A DNA stretch of 64,000 bases from Porphyrobacter sp. (GTDB lineage Bacteria; Pseudomonadota; Alphaproteobacteria; Sphingomonadales; Sphingomonadaceae): assembly GCA_016125555.1 (NCBI GenBank), contig WGLN01000006.1, positions 89,644-153,643 of the forward strand, given 5' to 3'. A program made the translations under genes and the position numbers. Below, piece by piece: positions 1 to 9,390 of the stretch (its first letter is position 1; each line of letters begins with the position of its first letter). Under the pieces are notes generated by a model. It was given only the letters and a program-made list of their open reading frames with translations, was not told the DNA's origin and searched no databases.

Positions 1-1041
1 GTCCTGAAGGCCCACCCCGTCGGGCAGATCGCGAAGGCCATAGCGCACCCCGTCATAGCGCGCGAGGTTCGACGAGGCTTCGGCAGGCGCAACGATGTAA
101 TAGGCGGGCAGCGCATACTTGGTGTGCGGCAGCGAGACGTCGACGATCTCGGCGCCCGCGTCCTTGAGCCATGCCTTGCCCTGTTCCCAGCTATCGAGGA
201 TCGCCTGATCGGTGCCCTCCATCCGGTATTCGCGCGGGATGCCGACCTTCTTGCCGCGCAGGTCGCTATTCAGCGCCGCTTCCCAGTCGGGCACGGGCAT
301 GTCGAGGCTGGTCGCGTCCTTGGGATCGAACCCGGCCATCGCGCCCAGCATGATCGCGCAGTCCTCGACCGAGCGCGCCATCGGCCCCGCCTGATCGAGC
401 GAGGAGGCGAAGGCGACCACGCCCCAGCGCGAGCAGCGCCCATAGGTCGGCTTGATCCCGCAGATGCCGGTGAAGGCGGCGGGCTGGCGGATGGAACCGC
501 CGGTGTCGGTGCCGGTGGCTGCGGGCGCGATGCGCGCGGCGACGGCAGCGGAGGAGCCGCCCGAGGAACCGCCGGGCGACATGGCGGCATTGCTGCCCGC
601 CTTCCTCCACGGCGAGGACACGTTGCCGAAGTAGCTCGTCTCGTTCGAGGAGCCCATCGCGAACTGGTCGAGGTTGAGCTTGCCCAGCATCCCCGCGCCC
701 GCGTTCCACAGGTTCTGGCTGACGGTGCTCTCGTAGCGCGGCGCGAAGCCTTCGAGGATGTGGCTCGCAGCGGTGGTCTGCACGCCATGCGTGGCGAACA
801 GGTCCTTCATGCCGATCGGCACGCCCGCCATCTTGCCGAGCTGCTTGCCCGCCGCACGGTCGGCATCGACCTTGTCGGCGGCGGCGAGCGCATGGTCGGG
901 GGTGGTGACGATGAAGGCGTTCAAGGCGGCCGCCTCGGCCACGGCGGCGTTGAAGCTTTCCGCCACTTCACGCGCGGTGAAGTCGCCCTTGGCCACGCCG
1001 TCGCGGATGTCCTTGACGCCGAGAGAGGTAAGGTCAGTCAT
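1..1041 (-). CDS. gatA: Aspartyl/glutamyl-tRNA amidotransferase subunit A (3' part outside window)
   Basis: Amidase subunit of the GatCAB complex, which converts Glu-tRNA(Gln) or Asp-tRNA(Asn) to the amide form in the cytoplasm. The minus-strand frame opens with ATG at 1041 ([11 protein letters not shown]) and stays open to the left edge: 347 codons of a family length near 490, so the C-terminus is cut off by the window. The glycine/serine-rich amidase signature ([13 protein letters not shown]) and the catalytic lysine segment (GMKDLF) are visible. It starts 1 bp after the gatC stop, so the two are co-translated. The amidase signature alone would allow another amidase, but gatC next door settles the call. 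Confidence 0.95.
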   Translation of the reverse strand, partial: MTDLTSLGVKDIRDGVAKGDFTAREVAESFNAAVAEAAALNAFIVTTPDHALAAADKVDADRAAGKQLGKMAGVPIGMKDLFATHGVQTTAASHILEGFAPRYESTVSQNLWNAGAGMLGKLNLDQFAMGSSNETSYFGNVSSPWRKAGSNAAMSPGGSSGGSSAAVAARIAPAATGTDTGGSIRQPAAFTGICGIKPTYGRCSRWGVVAFASSLDQAGPMARSVEDCAIMLGAMAGFDPKDATSLDMPVPDWEAALNSDLRGKKVGIPREYRMEGTDQAILDSWEQGKAWLKDAGAEIVDVSLPHTKYALPAYYIVAPAEASSNLARYDGVRYGLRDLPDGVGLQD

Positions 1042-1042
1042 G

Positions 1043-1345
1043 TTATTCGATCACCTTGGGCACGCCGAAGAAGCCGTGCTCGGCGGCGGGAGCATTGGCG
1101 AGCACGTCGGCCTGCTTGCGGCCGCCGGTCAGCGGGTCGGCATCGACCACATCGTCGCGCAGGCGCAGCGTGCCCGGGATCACCGCCGCCATCGGCTCGA
1201 TCCCGGTGACGTCGACCTCGCCAAGCTGCTCGACCCAGGCGAGGATCCCGTTCAGTTCGGGCACCATGCGTTCAAGCTCGGCGTCATCCATGCGGATGCG
1301 CGCGAGGCTCGCGATCTTGGCGACGGTGGCCTTGTCGACCGACAT
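1043..1345 (-). CDS. gatC: Aspartyl/glutamyl-tRNA amidotransferase subunit C
   Basis: Small stabilising subunit of GatCAB, 100 residues, the usual size. It opens [17 protein letters not shown] and carries the conserved [15 protein letters not shown] segment and the LRDDVV motif, both typical of GatC; the protein wraps around GatA and is needed for its folding. It lies directly upstream of gatA with 1 bp between stop and start, and 12 bp downstream of an FKBP isomerase gene on the same strand, so the three may share a transcript. Family assignment is firm. Confidence 0.95.
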   Translation of the reverse strand: MSVDKATVAKIASLARIRMDDAELERMVPELNGILAWVEQLGEVDVTGIEPMAAVIPGTLRLRDDVVDADPLTGGRKQADVLANAPAAEHGFFGVPKVIE

Positions 1346-1357
1346 GCCGTGTCTCCC

Positions 1358-1945
1358 TTACTGGCCCGGAGTGCCCTGCGGCGGACCGCCCGGCCCGCCC
1401 GCGCCGCCTGCCCCCATCCGCGACTGCATGGTCTGCTGGAGGATCTGGAGATTGCGCTCGAAGGTCTTCTTGCTCATGATATCGACCACCTCGATATCGA
1501 ACTCGAGATCGGCCCCCGGCGGGATCGGCGCGCCTTGCGGCGGGGAATCCCCGTAGGCCATGTCGGCGGGGATGAAGAGCTCGTACTTGCCGCCCTTCTG
1601 CATCTGCTTGAGGCCTTCGAAGAAGCCCGGGATGGTCGCGCCCTCCTCGATCGGGAAAGGCGTGCCCTTGGGGAACAGGCCTTCGACGGGCAGCGGAATG
1701 TCGCGCGATTCGTCGAACACCGTGCCATCGGCGGCGAGCTTGCCCTTGTAGTTGATGAACACCACGTCGCCGTTCTTGGGCATCGGCCCGGTGCCCGGCG
1801 TGATGACGTCGACGTCGAGCCCGCGCGGCACTGCCGCCCAGGCGAGCCCCGCACCGACGAGAAGAGCGAGGATGACGCCGATCCACAGCTTGGTCAGCGA
1901 GCCCTTGGCGACGGGCTGGATCGGAACGCGGGTAATCTCGGTCAT
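1358..1945 (-). CDS. FKBP-type peptidyl-prolyl cis-trans isomerase, membrane anchored
   Basis: 195-residue protein with one N-terminal membrane segment (about residues 20-38, KLWIGVILALLVGAGLAW) followed by a periplasmic FKBP domain (about 60-160). The FKBP core signatures are present: NYKGKLADGTVFDES-like strand, IPGFFEGLKQMQKGGKYELFIP and AYGD. The C-terminus is a Gly/Pro-rich tail. It should catalyse proline isomerisation during folding of exported proteins. It precedes gatC by 12 bp on the same strand. The chaperone role is family knowledge; the substrate cannot be read from sequence. Confidence 0.9.
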   Translation of the reverse strand: MTEITRVPIQPVAKGSLTKLWIGVILALLVGAGLAWAAVPRGLDVDVITPGTGPMPKNGDVVFINYKGKLAADGTVFDESRDIPLPVEGLFPKGTPFPIEEGATIPGFFEGLKQMQKGGKYELFIPADMAYGDSPPQGAPIPPGADLEFDIEVVDIMSKKTFERNLQILQQTMQSRMGAGGAGGPGGPPQGTPGQ

Positions 1946-1990
1946 GCTATGGTCCTGAATAGCGCGGGCCTTGCGCCGCGTGATGACGGC

Positions 1991-2018
1991 AAAAGGGCGC
2001 GGGGATGAGCCGCGCCCT
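1991..2018 (-). terminator. Rho-independent terminator downstream of rpsU
   Basis: Read on the minus strand, GGGCGCGG pairs with CCGCGCCC across a 7-nt loop and is followed by TTTTG. It lies 65 bp past the rpsU stop and before the FKBP gene, so it most likely ends the rpsU transcript. Confidence 0.6.
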
Positions 2019-2082
2019 GATGGCTTATCGCAAAAGGGGTTTCAAGCGGCATCCGCACCGGCGGAAGCGCCTGGCGCCGGGA

Positions 2083-2289
2083 TCACTTGCTCCCGTCGCG
2101 CTCCATCCGCTTGCGCTCGAGCTTGCGGGCGCGGCGCACGGCGGCGGCCTTTTCGCGGGCGCGCTTTTCCGAGGGCTTTTCGTAGTGGCGACGCAGCTTC
2201 ATCTCGCGATAGACGCCCTCGCGCTGCAGCTTCTTCTTGAGCGCGCGCAGAGCCTGGTCGACGTTGTTATCGCGAACGATGATTTGCAT
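2083..2289 (-). CDS. rpsU: 30S ribosomal protein S21
   Basis: 68-residue basic protein, [20 protein letters not shown] at the N-terminus, then the conserved [20 protein letters not shown] block and an Arg/Lys-rich C-terminal tail. S21 binds the 30S platform near the anti-Shine-Dalgarno region and helps initiation. The ATG at 2289 is preceded by a GAGG-containing stretch. It appears to be a single-gene transcript with its own terminator downstream. Length and sequence fit alphaproteobacterial S21 throughout. Confidence 0.96.
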   Translation of the reverse strand: MQIIVRDNNVDQALRALKKKLQREGVYREMKLRRHYEKPSEKRAREKAAAVRRARKLERKRMERDGSK

Positions 2290-2520
2290 AGAAGACGACT
2301 ACCTCATTTCCTCAAACGCCCAGAGCCCGCCTCGATTCTTCGCGGGGATGCGCGGTGAATTGCCAATGAAAACCGGGCGATTCCCACAGGGAGCCGCCCT
2401 CCAAACCGCGCCCCGATAGTCCAACAGCGCCCGAAAGGCAAGCGTCCTGCGCCCGGTGGCGGGACGAATGGCGTGCCGCTCGCGCTAGGCAGAGCCGCCC
2501 GCCGCCGCTATGGGCGGGCC

Positions 2521-2934
2521 ATGGCCGGTGAAATCTCCCCTCTCGTCGCAAGCCTCAACGTCGCGCTCGGCGGCGGAGTGGGCGCGGTGCTGCGCTACCA
2601 CGCGGGGCGCGCGGTGGCGCATCTCGCAGGACCCGGCAACGCCTTCCCCTGGGCGACGCTCACCGTCAACATCCTCGGCAGCCTCGCGATGGGCGCGCTG
2701 CTCGGCTGGCTGGCGCGCGGCACCGCTTCGGCTCCCGCTGCGGAAAGCCTGCGGCTGCTGGTGGGCGTCGGGCTGCTCGGCGGGTTCACCACCTTCAGCG
2801 CCTTTTCCGCCGAGCTCGTCACCATGCTCCACCGCGGGCAGCCCGGCCTCGCGGCGGGCTATGCCGCGGCCTCGCTGGTCGCCGGGATGGCGGCGATGAT
2901 CGTCGGCCTGATCGCCGCGCAGAGCGCCGCATGA
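2521..2934 (+). CDS. crcB: Fluoride ion channel CrcB/FluC
   Basis: 137-residue four-helix membrane protein. CrcB subunits form antiparallel dimers that export fluoride. Visible family marks are GAVLRYH near residue 20, the TLTVNILGS helix with the pore asparagine, and GFTTFSAFS with the phenylalanine/threonine pore track. The ATG at 2521 gives the normal family length; an upstream in-frame extension to 2473 adds a non-hydrophobic stretch and is unlikely. It overlaps the next gene by 4 bp (ATGA), so translation is coupled to the pseudouridine synthase. I saw no fluoride riboswitch upstream. Confidence 0.92.
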   Translation: MAGEISPLVASLNVALGGGVGAVLRYHAGRAVAHLAGPGNAFPWATLTVNILGSLAMGALLGWLARGTASAPAAESLRLLVGVGLLGGFTTFSAFSAELVTMLHRGQPGLAAGYAAASLVAGMAAMIVGLIAAQSAA

Positions 2935-4112
2935 GCGCGGGCACCGACAACGTGCGCCAGTTCACCGTCGGCGCGGATGACGACGGCATCCGGCTCGACC
3001 GCTGGTTCAAGCGCAATCTGCCGCAGGTCGGTTTCGCCACGGTGTCGCGCTGGGCGCGCACGGGGCAGGTGCGGGTCGACGGCAAGCGCGCGAAGCCCGA
3101 GGATCGCCTCGCCGAAGGTCAGGTGCTGCGCGTGCCGCCCGGCGGCGAGGATGCGCCCGCCCGCAAATCCGCGCCCCGCGCCCGCCCGCTCAGCCCCGAA
3201 CAGATCGCCGAAGCGCGCGCCATGGTGATCCGCGAGACACCGACCGCGATCGTGCTCAACAAGCCCCCCGGCCTCGCGACGCAGGGCGGCAGCAAGACCA
3301 CCAAGCATGTCGACGGCCTGCTCGATGCCTTCGTCACCGACGAGAAGACGCCCCGCCCGCGGCTCGTCCACCGGCTCGACAAGGACACCTCGGGCGTGCT
3401 GCTGATCGCCCGCACGCCGGGGAGCGCCGCGAGTTTCTCCAAGCGTTTCGCCAGCCGCAGCGCACGCAAGGTCTACTGGGCGCTGGTGGTCGGCGTGCCG
3501 CAGCTCGCCGAGGGCGTGATCGACGCGCCGCTCGCCAAGCAGCCGGGCACCGGCGGCGAGAAGATGCATGTCGACGAGGAGAACGGCGCGGCGGCCAAGA
3601 CCCGCTACCGCGTGGTCGATCGCGCCGGGCAGCGCGCCGCCTGGGTCGAGCTGGAGCCGCTAACGGGCCGCACCCACCAGCTGCGCGTCCACATGGCGGC
3701 GATCGGCCACCCGATCGTCGGCGACGGGAAATATGGTGGGCAGGACGCCTTTCTGACCGGGGCGATCAGCCGCAAGATGCACCTCCACGCGCGCCGCCTG
3801 ATCATCACCGAGCCCAAGGCCGGGGAAGGTTCGGGCGGCAAGCTCGACGTCACCGCCGAACTCCCGCACCATTTCGCCGCGAGCATGGAGGCGCTGGGCT
3901 TCGACCCCGCGCAGTCCGACGCCGCGCCCTTGCGCGAAGAGGCACCGGAAAAGACCGCGGAAGAAAAGAAGCAGGCCGCGCGCCGCCACTTCAAGCAGGC
4001 GAGAAAGGAAACCCGCACCCCCCGCCGCGCCCGCGGTGCCGCACCGGCGAAGAAGGGCAAGCCTGCGGCCAAGGGCAAGCCCGGCGGCAAGCCGAAGGGC
4101 AAGCGCAAGTGA
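2931..4112 (+). CDS. RluA-family 23S rRNA pseudouridine synthase (RluC-like) with basic tail
   Basis: 393 residues. An N-terminal S4 RNA-binding domain (about 10-75, RLDRWFKRN) is followed by the RluA catalytic domain. The active-site motif HRLDKDTSG begins at residue 147, which makes Asp150 the catalytic aspartate; the GRTHQLRVH motif follows. The order S4 then synthase matches RluC/RluD, which modify helices 39 or 69 of 23S rRNA; the exact site cannot be told from sequence, and a second family member lies at 29260. The last 60 or so residues are unusually rich in Lys, Ala, Pro and Gly and probably add RNA affinity. It overlaps crcB and the following HAD gene by 4 bp each. Confidence 0.9.
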   Translation: MSAGTDNVRQFTVGADDDGIRLDRWFKRNLPQVGFATVSRWARTGQVRVDGKRAKPEDRLAEGQVLRVPPGGEDAPARKSAPRARPLSPEQIAEARAMVIRETPTAIVLNKPPGLATQGGSKTTKHVDGLLDAFVTDEKTPRPRLVHRLDKDTSGVLLIARTPGSAASFSKRFASRSARKVYWALVVGVPQLAEGVIDAPLAKQPGTGGEKMHVDEENGAAAKTRYRVVDRAGQRAAWVELEPLTGRTHQLRVHMAAIGHPIVGDGKYGGQDAFLTGAISRKMHLHARRLIITEPKAGEGSGGKLDVTAELPHHFAASMEALGFDPAQSDAAPLREEAPEKTAEEKKQAARRHFKQARKETRTPRRARGAAPAKKGKPAAKGKPGGKPKGKRK

Positions 4113-4777
4113 GCGCGACGCGTCTCGCCGTGTTCGATTGCGACGGGACGCTGGTCGACGGGCAGGCGGATGTCTGCTGGGCGATGGAGCGCGCCTTCGC
4201 GCGCGCCGGCCTGCCTGCGCCCGACCCGCGCGACGTGCGCCGCATGGTCGGGCTCAGCCTGCCGGTCGCCGTGCGCCACCTCGCTCCCGACCTTGCCGAG
4301 GAACAGGCCCGCGCCGTCACCGAATATTACAAGGCCAGCTTCCGCGCACGGCGCGAAGAGGGCCTGCTCGACGAGCCGCTCTACGACGGCATCGCCGAAC
4401 TGCTGGCGAGCTTGCGCGATGCGGGTTGGAGCCTCGCGGTCGCCACCGGCAAGTCCGACCGGGGGCTCACCGCCTGCCTTGCCGGGCACGGCATCGCCGA
4501 GCTGTTCTGCTCGCTCCAGACCGCCGACCGGCACCCCTCAAAACCGCACCCGGCGATGCTCGAAGCCGCGCTGTTCGAAGCCGGGGCGGCGCCGCACCAG
4601 GCGGTGATGATCGGCGACACCAGCTTCGACATGCTGATGGCGAGAAGCGCGCGGGTGCCCGCGATCGGGGTCGCCTGGGGTTACCACGCGCCGGCCGAGC
4701 TCATCGCCAGCGGCGCGATGCGCGTCGCCGAGACCGTCTCCGCGCTGTCCGCGGCGCTCGATGAGGCGCTGGCGTGA
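4109..4777 (+). CDS. HAD-superfamily phosphatase (phosphoglycolate phosphatase-like)
   Basis: 222-residue cytoplasmic hydrolase. HAD motif I is FDCDGTLVDG near the N-terminus, with the nucleophile and acid/base aspartates spaced DxD; motif II threonine lies in VATGKSDRGL, motif III lysine in KPHP, and motif IV in MIGDTSFDMLMA. The cap sits between motifs I and II, as in Gph and related phosphatases. The substrate is not predictable; sphingomonads carry several such paralogues. It overlaps its two neighbours by 4 bp each, in a tightly coupled run from crcB to the ATP12 gene. Confidence 0.85.
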   Translation: MSATRLAVFDCDGTLVDGQADVCWAMERAFARAGLPAPDPRDVRRMVGLSLPVAVRHLAPDLAEEQARAVTEYYKASFRARREEGLLDEPLYDGIAELLASLRDAGWSLAVATGKSDRGLTACLAGHGIAELFCSLQTADRHPSKPHPAMLEAALFEAGAAPHQAVMIGDTSFDMLMARSARVPAIGVAWGYHAPAELIASGAMRVAETVSALSAALDEALA

Positions 4778-5013
4778 GCCGCTCCGCGCACGACCCCGCC
4801 GAGGCGCGGGCGCGCAACCGCTACGTGGTGCTCAACGCGCTGCGGTTCGGTGGGCTCGGGCTGGTGTTGCTCGGCATCGCCATTGCGCGCGGGTTGATCG
4901 GCTGGCCATGGTGGACAGGCGCGGTGCTGGCTGTCATCGGGGTGCTCGATTTCTACTTCCTGCCGCGCTTCCTCGCGCGGGCGTGGAAAGCCGGGGACGC
5001 ACGCGAGAAATGA
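4774..5013 (+). CDS. Small two-helix membrane protein of unknown function
   Basis: 79 residues with two predicted membrane segments: about 24-40 (GGLGLVLLGIAIARGLI) and about 43-64 (WWTGAVLAVIGVLDFYFL). Charged ends flank both helices. I recognise no domain. It overlaps the upstream HAD gene by 4 bp and shares an ATGA overlap with the ATP12 gene downstream, so it is translated as part of that run. Start is the ATG inside the overlap. Confidence 0.75.
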   Translation: MSRSAHDPAEARARNRYVVLNALRFGGLGLVLLGIAIARGLIGWPWWTGAVLAVIGVLDFYFLPRFLARAWKAGDAREK

Positions 5014-5720
5014 TCCGCAGGTTTTACAAGGAGGTGACGCTCGGCCAGCAGCCGGGCGGCTGGCAGGTGCTGCTCGACGGGCGCGGGGTCAAGACCGTGG
5101 GCGGCGCGGCGCAGATCGTCCCAACCGAACCGCTCGGTCAGGCGCTCGCGGCGGAATGGCGGCGGCAGGGCGAGACAATCGACCCGAAGGACCTGCCCCT
5201 GCGCGACATGGCCGACTACGCGATCGACATGGTCGCGCCCGCGCGGGAGGCGGTGGCCGACGCGCTGCTCGCCTATGCGGAAACCGACACGCTGTGCTAC
5301 CGCGCCGACCCCGACGAGCCGCTCCACGCACGCCAGCAGGCCGAGTGGGAGCCGCTGCTCTGCGCTTTCGAGGCGGAGAACGGCATCGCCTTGACGCGGG
5401 TGAGCGGCGTGCTCCATCGCCCGCAGCCGCCCGCGACGCTCGCCGTCCTGCGCGCGCGGCTGGTGGCGGAAAATGCCTTCGTGCTGGCGGGCGTCGAGGC
5501 AATGGCCAAGCTCGCCGCCTCGCTGGTCACCGCGCTCGCCGCGCTCGGTGCGCAGCACGCGGACGAGCCGCTGGCGCTGTGGCGCGCGGCGTGCCTCGAG
5601 GAGGAATGGCAGGCCGAATTGTGGGGCCGCGACGAAGAGGCCGAGGAGCGCCGCCGCAGACGCGAGGCCGATTTCCTGCGCGCCTGCGCCTTCGCGCGGC
5701 TCGCGGGGCCAGACGCCTAG
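5010..5720 (+). CDS. ATP12 family F1-ATPase assembly chaperone
   Basis: 236 residues, opening MIRRFYKEV and followed by the family pattern of a short N-terminal strand (VLLDGRGVKT), a TEPLG/AWRRQGE-like helix, and an acidic mid-section ending in ETDTLCYRAD. ATP12 proteins, found in mitochondria and alphaproteobacteria, hold the F1 alpha subunit during assembly. The ATG at 5010 overlaps the preceding stop, and the open frame further upstream is shadow coding. The gene ends in a 4-bp tail-to-tail overlap with the lipoprotein gene on the other strand. Confidence 0.88.
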   Translation: MIRRFYKEVTLGQQPGGWQVLLDGRGVKTVGGAAQIVPTEPLGQALAAEWRRQGETIDPKDLPLRDMADYAIDMVAPAREAVADALLAYAETDTLCYRADPDEPLHARQQAEWEPLLCAFEAENGIALTRVSGVLHRPQPPATLAVLRARLVAENAFVLAGVEAMAKLAASLVTALAALGAQHADEPLALWRAACLEEEWQAELWGRDEEAEERRRRREADFLRACAFARLAGPDA

Positions 5721-6361
5721 CCCTCCATCGCCCACGCCGCGACGTCCTGCGCCACCCGGTTCGCCGCACGGTTGAGCGCCGCGCCGACCGCGGGCGCCTC
5801 GGCCGTCACGCCGGTTTCGCGTGCCTCGAAGCGGCGGGTGCTCGCCTCGCCGTCCTTGTCGATGCGGATCGCGTCGAAGGTCACCACCGCCGCCGAACCT
5901 TGCGCATCATAGCCCATGTCGACGAGGCGGCCGCGCAAGGTTGTCGAGGCGACCGCCACGCTCTCGTCCCCGTCGAGCACCAGCGTGTTCGCCCCGCCCT
6001 TCGCCCGCAGCGTCTCGCCGAGCAGCTGGCGGAACAGCCGCGCGGGCTTTTCCACCCAATAGGCTTCCTTGAGATAGGCGAGCTGGGTGTCGGTCACCTG
6101 CACCGGCACACGCATCACGTCGAGCTTGGCAGGCGCGTCGAGTTCGAGCACCGCAATGACCTTGCGGTCGGGCGCGGCGGTGGTCGCGCTGCCGGTGGGC
6201 GCAGGGGCCTCGGCGCTCAATGTCAGCAGGCTTTCGGGCGGTTCGCCGCCCAAGCTGATGCAGCCGGCGAGCCCGAAGGCGAGCAGCGCCGGCGCGGCCA
6301 CGGCCAGCGCATGTCTGGCGGGCTTGGAAAAAGCGGAAGTGTTCACGGCCAGTTCCTTCAT
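5717..6361 (-). CDS. ABC-type transport auxiliary lipoprotein (Mla-type system)
   Basis: 214 residues with a signal peptide ending in a lipobox (LAFGLAGC), so it should be lipidated and held in the periplasm. The rest matches the auxiliary lipoprotein family that accompanies MCE/MlaD transporters; ALNRAANRVAQDVAAW near the C-terminus is the typical end of that family. It is the last gene of a four-gene run and overlaps the MlaD-like gene by 4 bp, which supports a role as the outer-membrane-facing partner of the transporter. The longer open frame upstream of 6361 is out-of-frame shadow of mlaD. Confidence 0.82.
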   Translation of the reverse strand: MKELAVNTSAFSKPARHALAVAAPALLAFGLAGCISLGGEPPESLLTLSAEAPAPTGSATTAAPDRKVIAVLELDAPAKLDVMRVPVQVTDTQLAYLKEAYWVEKPARLFRQLLGETLRAKGGANTLVLDGDESVAVASTTLRGRLVDMGYDAQGSAAVVTFDAIRIDKDGEASTRRFEARETGVTAEAPAVGAALNRAANRVAQDVAAWAMEG

Positions 6362-7305
6362 GGCTTGTAGTCCGGCAGGGCCTTGCCGCCGACGAGCGAG
6401 CCCGCGCCCTCGCTTTCGAGCTTCTCGGTGACCGAGCGCAGCGCCTTGCTGGTCGCCCGCAGGTCCTTGAGCGTCGCCTCGACATTGGGGAGCGTGTTTT
6501 CGCGGAACTGCTTGGCTGCGGGCCGCGCGTCCTCGAGCGTCGCCGCCAGCGCATCGGCGGCGTCGCTCGCCGAGCGCAACGTCGAGCGGAGGTCGGCGGC
6601 GATCGGCCTGCCCTCGTCCTTGACCAGCTGATCGGTGTCGCGGGTCAGTTGTTCGACCGCATCGAGCGTCTGGTTCAGCTCGGCAAGCGTGGTCTGGAAC
6701 TGCTCGAGATTTGCGGTCAGCGCCGGGGTCGCGTCGGCCAGTCCGCCGGTCAGACGGTTGGTGTTCCTGAGGATCCCGGCGATTTCCTTCTGGTTGTCCG
6801 GCCCCAGGATGGTGTTGAGCTGCTCGGTGAGCGTCGCCAGCCGTTCGAGCAGCAGCGGGGCGTTGGCGACAATTTCGCCGAAGCCGCCGCGCCCCGGCGG
6901 GATCACCGGGCGCCCTTCGGGACAGGCGGTGGTTTCGCAGGTGATCGGCGGATTGTCCTTGCGCGCGCCGTCGAGCAGGATCGTCGAGACCCCGGTGAAG
7001 CTCGCCTGGATGGTGGCCTGGGTGCCGACGAGGATCGGCACGTCGCTTTTCACCTTGATGCGCACCCGCACGAATTCGGGATTGTCCTTGGCGAGCGCGA
7101 TCTCCTTGACCTGCCCCACCGGCACCCCGGCGAAGCTGACCTCGCTGCCGTTGGCGAGACCCGAGACCGACTGGCCGTAGAAGATGTCGTATTCGTCCTG
7201 CTCGCCCTGCCCCAGCCGCGCGATCCACACGATGAAGGCCGCCAGCCCCACCAGCAGCACCAGCGTGACCGCACCGACCCAGAGATGGTTGGCTCTCGTT
7301 TCCAT
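6358..7305 (-). CDS. mlaD: MlaD-family MCE domain substrate-binding protein
   Basis: 315 residues. An N-terminal membrane anchor (about 9-27, VGAVTLVLLVGLAAFIVW) is followed by an MCE domain (about 38-118, YGQSVSGLANGSEVSFAGVPVG) and a long helical C-terminal region. MCE proteins form rings that carry phospholipids across the periplasm. A Cys pair near residues 123-128 may form a disulfide. It is third in the mlaE-mlaF-mlaD-lipoprotein run. Direction of lipid transport cannot be inferred. The Mla label rests on family and operon order, not on tested function. Confidence 0.88.
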   Translation of the reverse strand: METRANHLWVGAVTLVLLVGLAAFIVWIARLGQGEQDEYDIFYGQSVSGLANGSEVSFAGVPVGQVKEIALAKDNPEFVRVRIKVKSDVPILVGTQATIQASFTGVSTILLDGARKDNPPITCETTACPEGRPVIPPGRGGFGEIVANAPLLLERLATLTEQLNTILGPDNQKEIAGILRNTNRLTGGLADATPALTANLEQFQTTLAELNQTLDAVEQLTRDTDQLVKDEGRPIAADLRSTLRSASDAADALAATLEDARPAAKQFRENTLPNVEATLKDLRATSKALRSVTEKLESEGAGSLVGGKALPDYKP

Positions 7306-7348
7306 GCCTTGTCCCTATGAACGCGAAGCCGCGGGGATGTCCAATATT

Positions 7349-8167
7349 CTATCCATCGCGCGCCCCGGACCCGCGCGCGTGCGCAGCCTCCGCCGCCCGG
7401 CCGCGCGGACCGTTGAAATACTCCTCGATCCACGGATGGCCGGTGGCAATCAGTTCGGGGATGGTGCCGACCGCGATGATCTTCTTCTCGGCAATCACCG
7501 CCACCCGGTCGCAGATCTCGTAGAGCGTATCGAGATCATGGGTTATGAGAAACACGGTGAGGCCGAGCGTTTCCTTCAATTCGCGGGTCAGCCGGTCGAA
7601 CTTGGCCGCGCCGATCGGGTCGAGGCCGGCGGTCGGCTCGTCGAGGAACAACAGTTCGGGATCGAGCGCCAGCGCCCGCGCCAATCCGGCGCGCTTCTTC
7701 ATCCCGCCCGAGAGTTCGGAAGGGTATTTCTCCACCGCGTCCTCGGGGAGCCCCGAGAGGATCACCTTGTAGCGCGCGATCTCGTGGCGCAGCTTGGGTT
7801 CGAGTTCGGGGTAGAACTGCTTCAGTGCCACCTCGACATTCTCGCCCACGGTGAGGGTCGAGAACAGCGCCCCGCCCTGGAACAGCACGCCCCAACGGCA
7901 GCGCACGCCGACATTGGTATCGGGATCGACATCGGTGATGGTGTGGCCGAGCACCTCGATGCGTCCCGCCGCCGGAACCTGCAGTCCGATGATCGAGCGC
8001 ATCAGCACCGATTTGCCAGTCCCCGAACCGCCGACCACGCCGAGGATCTCGCCGCGTCGGACGGTGAGGTCAAGCCCGTCGTGCACGGTCGTCTCGCCGA
8101 AGCGGTTGACCAGCCCTTCGACCACGATCGGCGGCGGCGCGTCGGAATTGTCGCGGGGATCGTTCAT
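7349..8167 (-). CDS. mlaF: MlaF-like ABC transporter ATP-binding protein
   Basis: 272 residues, a complete ABC ATPase. Walker A is GGSGTGKS, the signature LSGGMKKR, Walker B LLFLDEPTAGLDP, and the H-loop VFLITHD. LSGGMKKRAGLARAL is the form typical of the MlaF/Ttg2A group. It would energise lipid transport by the permease encoded 4 bp upstream. The C-terminal tail after EEYFNGPRG is Ala/Arg-rich and specific to this lineage. Confidence 0.9.
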   Translation of the reverse strand: MNDPRDNSDAPPPIVVEGLVNRFGETTVHDGLDLTVRRGEILGVVGGSGTGKSVLMRSIIGLQVPAAGRIEVLGHTITDVDPDTNVGVRCRWGVLFQGGALFSTLTVGENVEVALKQFYPELEPKLRHEIARYKVILSGLPEDAVEKYPSELSGGMKKRAGLARALALDPELLFLDEPTAGLDPIGAAKFDRLTRELKETLGLTVFLITHDLDTLYEICDRVAVIAEKKIIAVGTIPELIATGHPWIEEYFNGPRGRAAEAAHARGSGARDG

Positions 8168-8171
8168 CGCC

Positions 8172-9284
8172 TCACCCCCACCCGATCTCGGTGAAGAACA
8201 CCGCGAAGAACGCGTCGAGCACGATCACCGCGAAGATCGCCGAGACCACCGCCATCGTCGTGCGCCGCCCGACCTCCTCCGAATTGCCGCGCACCTGAAG
8301 TCCGTTGTAACAGCCCGCCAGCGCGACGATCAGGCCGAACACCGGCGCCTTGATGAGGCCCACCCACAGGTCGTGCGTCGGCACCACGTCCTGGATGCGG
8401 TCGAGGAAGGTGAAGAAGGGGATGCCGAGCGAGAACTGGCCGACCACCGCCCCGCCCATGATCGCCACCACCGAGGCATAGAAGCCGAGCAGGATCATCA
8501 TGAAGGTCGCCGCGAGCAGGCGCGGGATGACCAGCACCTCGATCGGCGAAATGCCGATGGTGCGCATCGCGTCGATCTCCTCGGTCAGCCGCATCGTGCC
8601 GAGCTGCGCGGCGAAAGCGCTGCCCGAGCGGCCTGCGACCATGATCGCGGTCATCAGCACGCCCAGTTCGCGCAAGGTGATGCGCCCGACGAGATTGACC
8701 GTGAGCGCCTCGGCGCCGAACTGTTCGAGCTGCACCGAGCCCTGCTGGGCGATGACGATGCCGATCAGGAAGCTCATGAGGCCGATGATCGGCAGCGCCG
8801 AAACGCCGACCAGTTCCATCTGGTGCACCAGCGCCTTGAAGGGGAAGCGCGTCGGGTGGCGGACGAAGCTGGCCCCGCCGATCAGGATCTGGCCGAAAAA
8901 GCCGACCACGCCATAAAGTCCGGAGCGAGCGCCGTAAACGTGCTCGCCCAGCGCGAGGGGGACGCGCTCCCACACCGGTATGCGCTGCGGGCGCACGTCG
9001 CCGCTCGCGTCGATCCCGCGCACCGCGGCGAGCAGCCGCTCGGCCGCCTCGTTCGCGCCGGTGATCTCGGCATCGTGCTCGCGCGCGAGGCCGCACACCA
9101 CCCAGGCGCCGATCGTGTCGATTTCCTCCACCGCGCCAAGGTCGATGATCGCCAGCGGGCCGGGGATCGCGCGCAGATCGCGTTCGACCCCGGCGATCCC
9201 GGCGAGGGTGAGCGGGCCTGCCAGCACCAGCCGGGCACCGCCCGCGCCGGCCTCCTCGAGCGAATATTGCGCGGCCTCGTTCAT
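8172..9284 (-). CDS. mlaE: MlaE-like permease with N-terminal STAS domain
   Basis: 370 residues. The first 95 or so form a STAS-like domain ([20 protein letters not shown]), which in MlaB is a separate subunit; here it is fused to the permease. The rest is the MlaE domain with five to six membrane segments and the conserved [20 protein letters not shown] stretch. It is first in the run and starts at ATG 9284. The fusion explains why no separate mlaB is present. It lies head-to-head with valS, 106 bp away. Confidence 0.9.
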   Translation of the reverse strand: MNEAAQYSLEEAGAGGARLVLAGPLTLAGIAGVERDLRAIPGPLAIIDLGAVEEIDTIGAWVVCGLAREHDAEITGANEAAERLLAAVRGIDASGDVRPQRIPVWERVPLALGEHVYGARSGLYGVVGFFGQILIGGASFVRHPTRFPFKALVHQMELVGVSALPIIGLMSFLIGIVIAQQGSVQLEQFGAEALTVNLVGRITLRELGVLMTAIMVAGRSGSAFAAQLGTMRLTEEIDAMRTIGISPIEVLVIPRLLAATFMMILLGFYASVVAIMGGAVVGQFSLGIPFFTFLDRIQDVVPTHDLWVGLIKAPVFGLIVALAGCYNGLQVRGNSEEVGRRTTMAVVSAIFAVIVLDAFFAVFFTEIGWG

Positions 9285-9390
9285 CGGAGTGAGGCTATGG
9301 GGCGATTTTCATGGCCCCGCAAGGGCATCGGGGCGATCCCGATGCGCCGGCGGCTTCTGTCCATCATTGCATCGCAACATAGGTGCTGGC

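Noticed and set aside
1..1041. Calling the amidase at the left edge a generic amidase
   Set aside because: It starts 1 bp after a clear gatC and the N-terminus matches GatA.
2290..2520. Possible fluoride riboswitch before crcB
   Set aside because: The conserved pseudoknot sequences of that riboswitch are not visible in the 231-bp gap.
8980..9390. Open frame extending the valS start far upstream
   Set aside because: It runs antisense over mlaE; valS homologues start near 9391-9406 and the extra residues resemble no synthetase.
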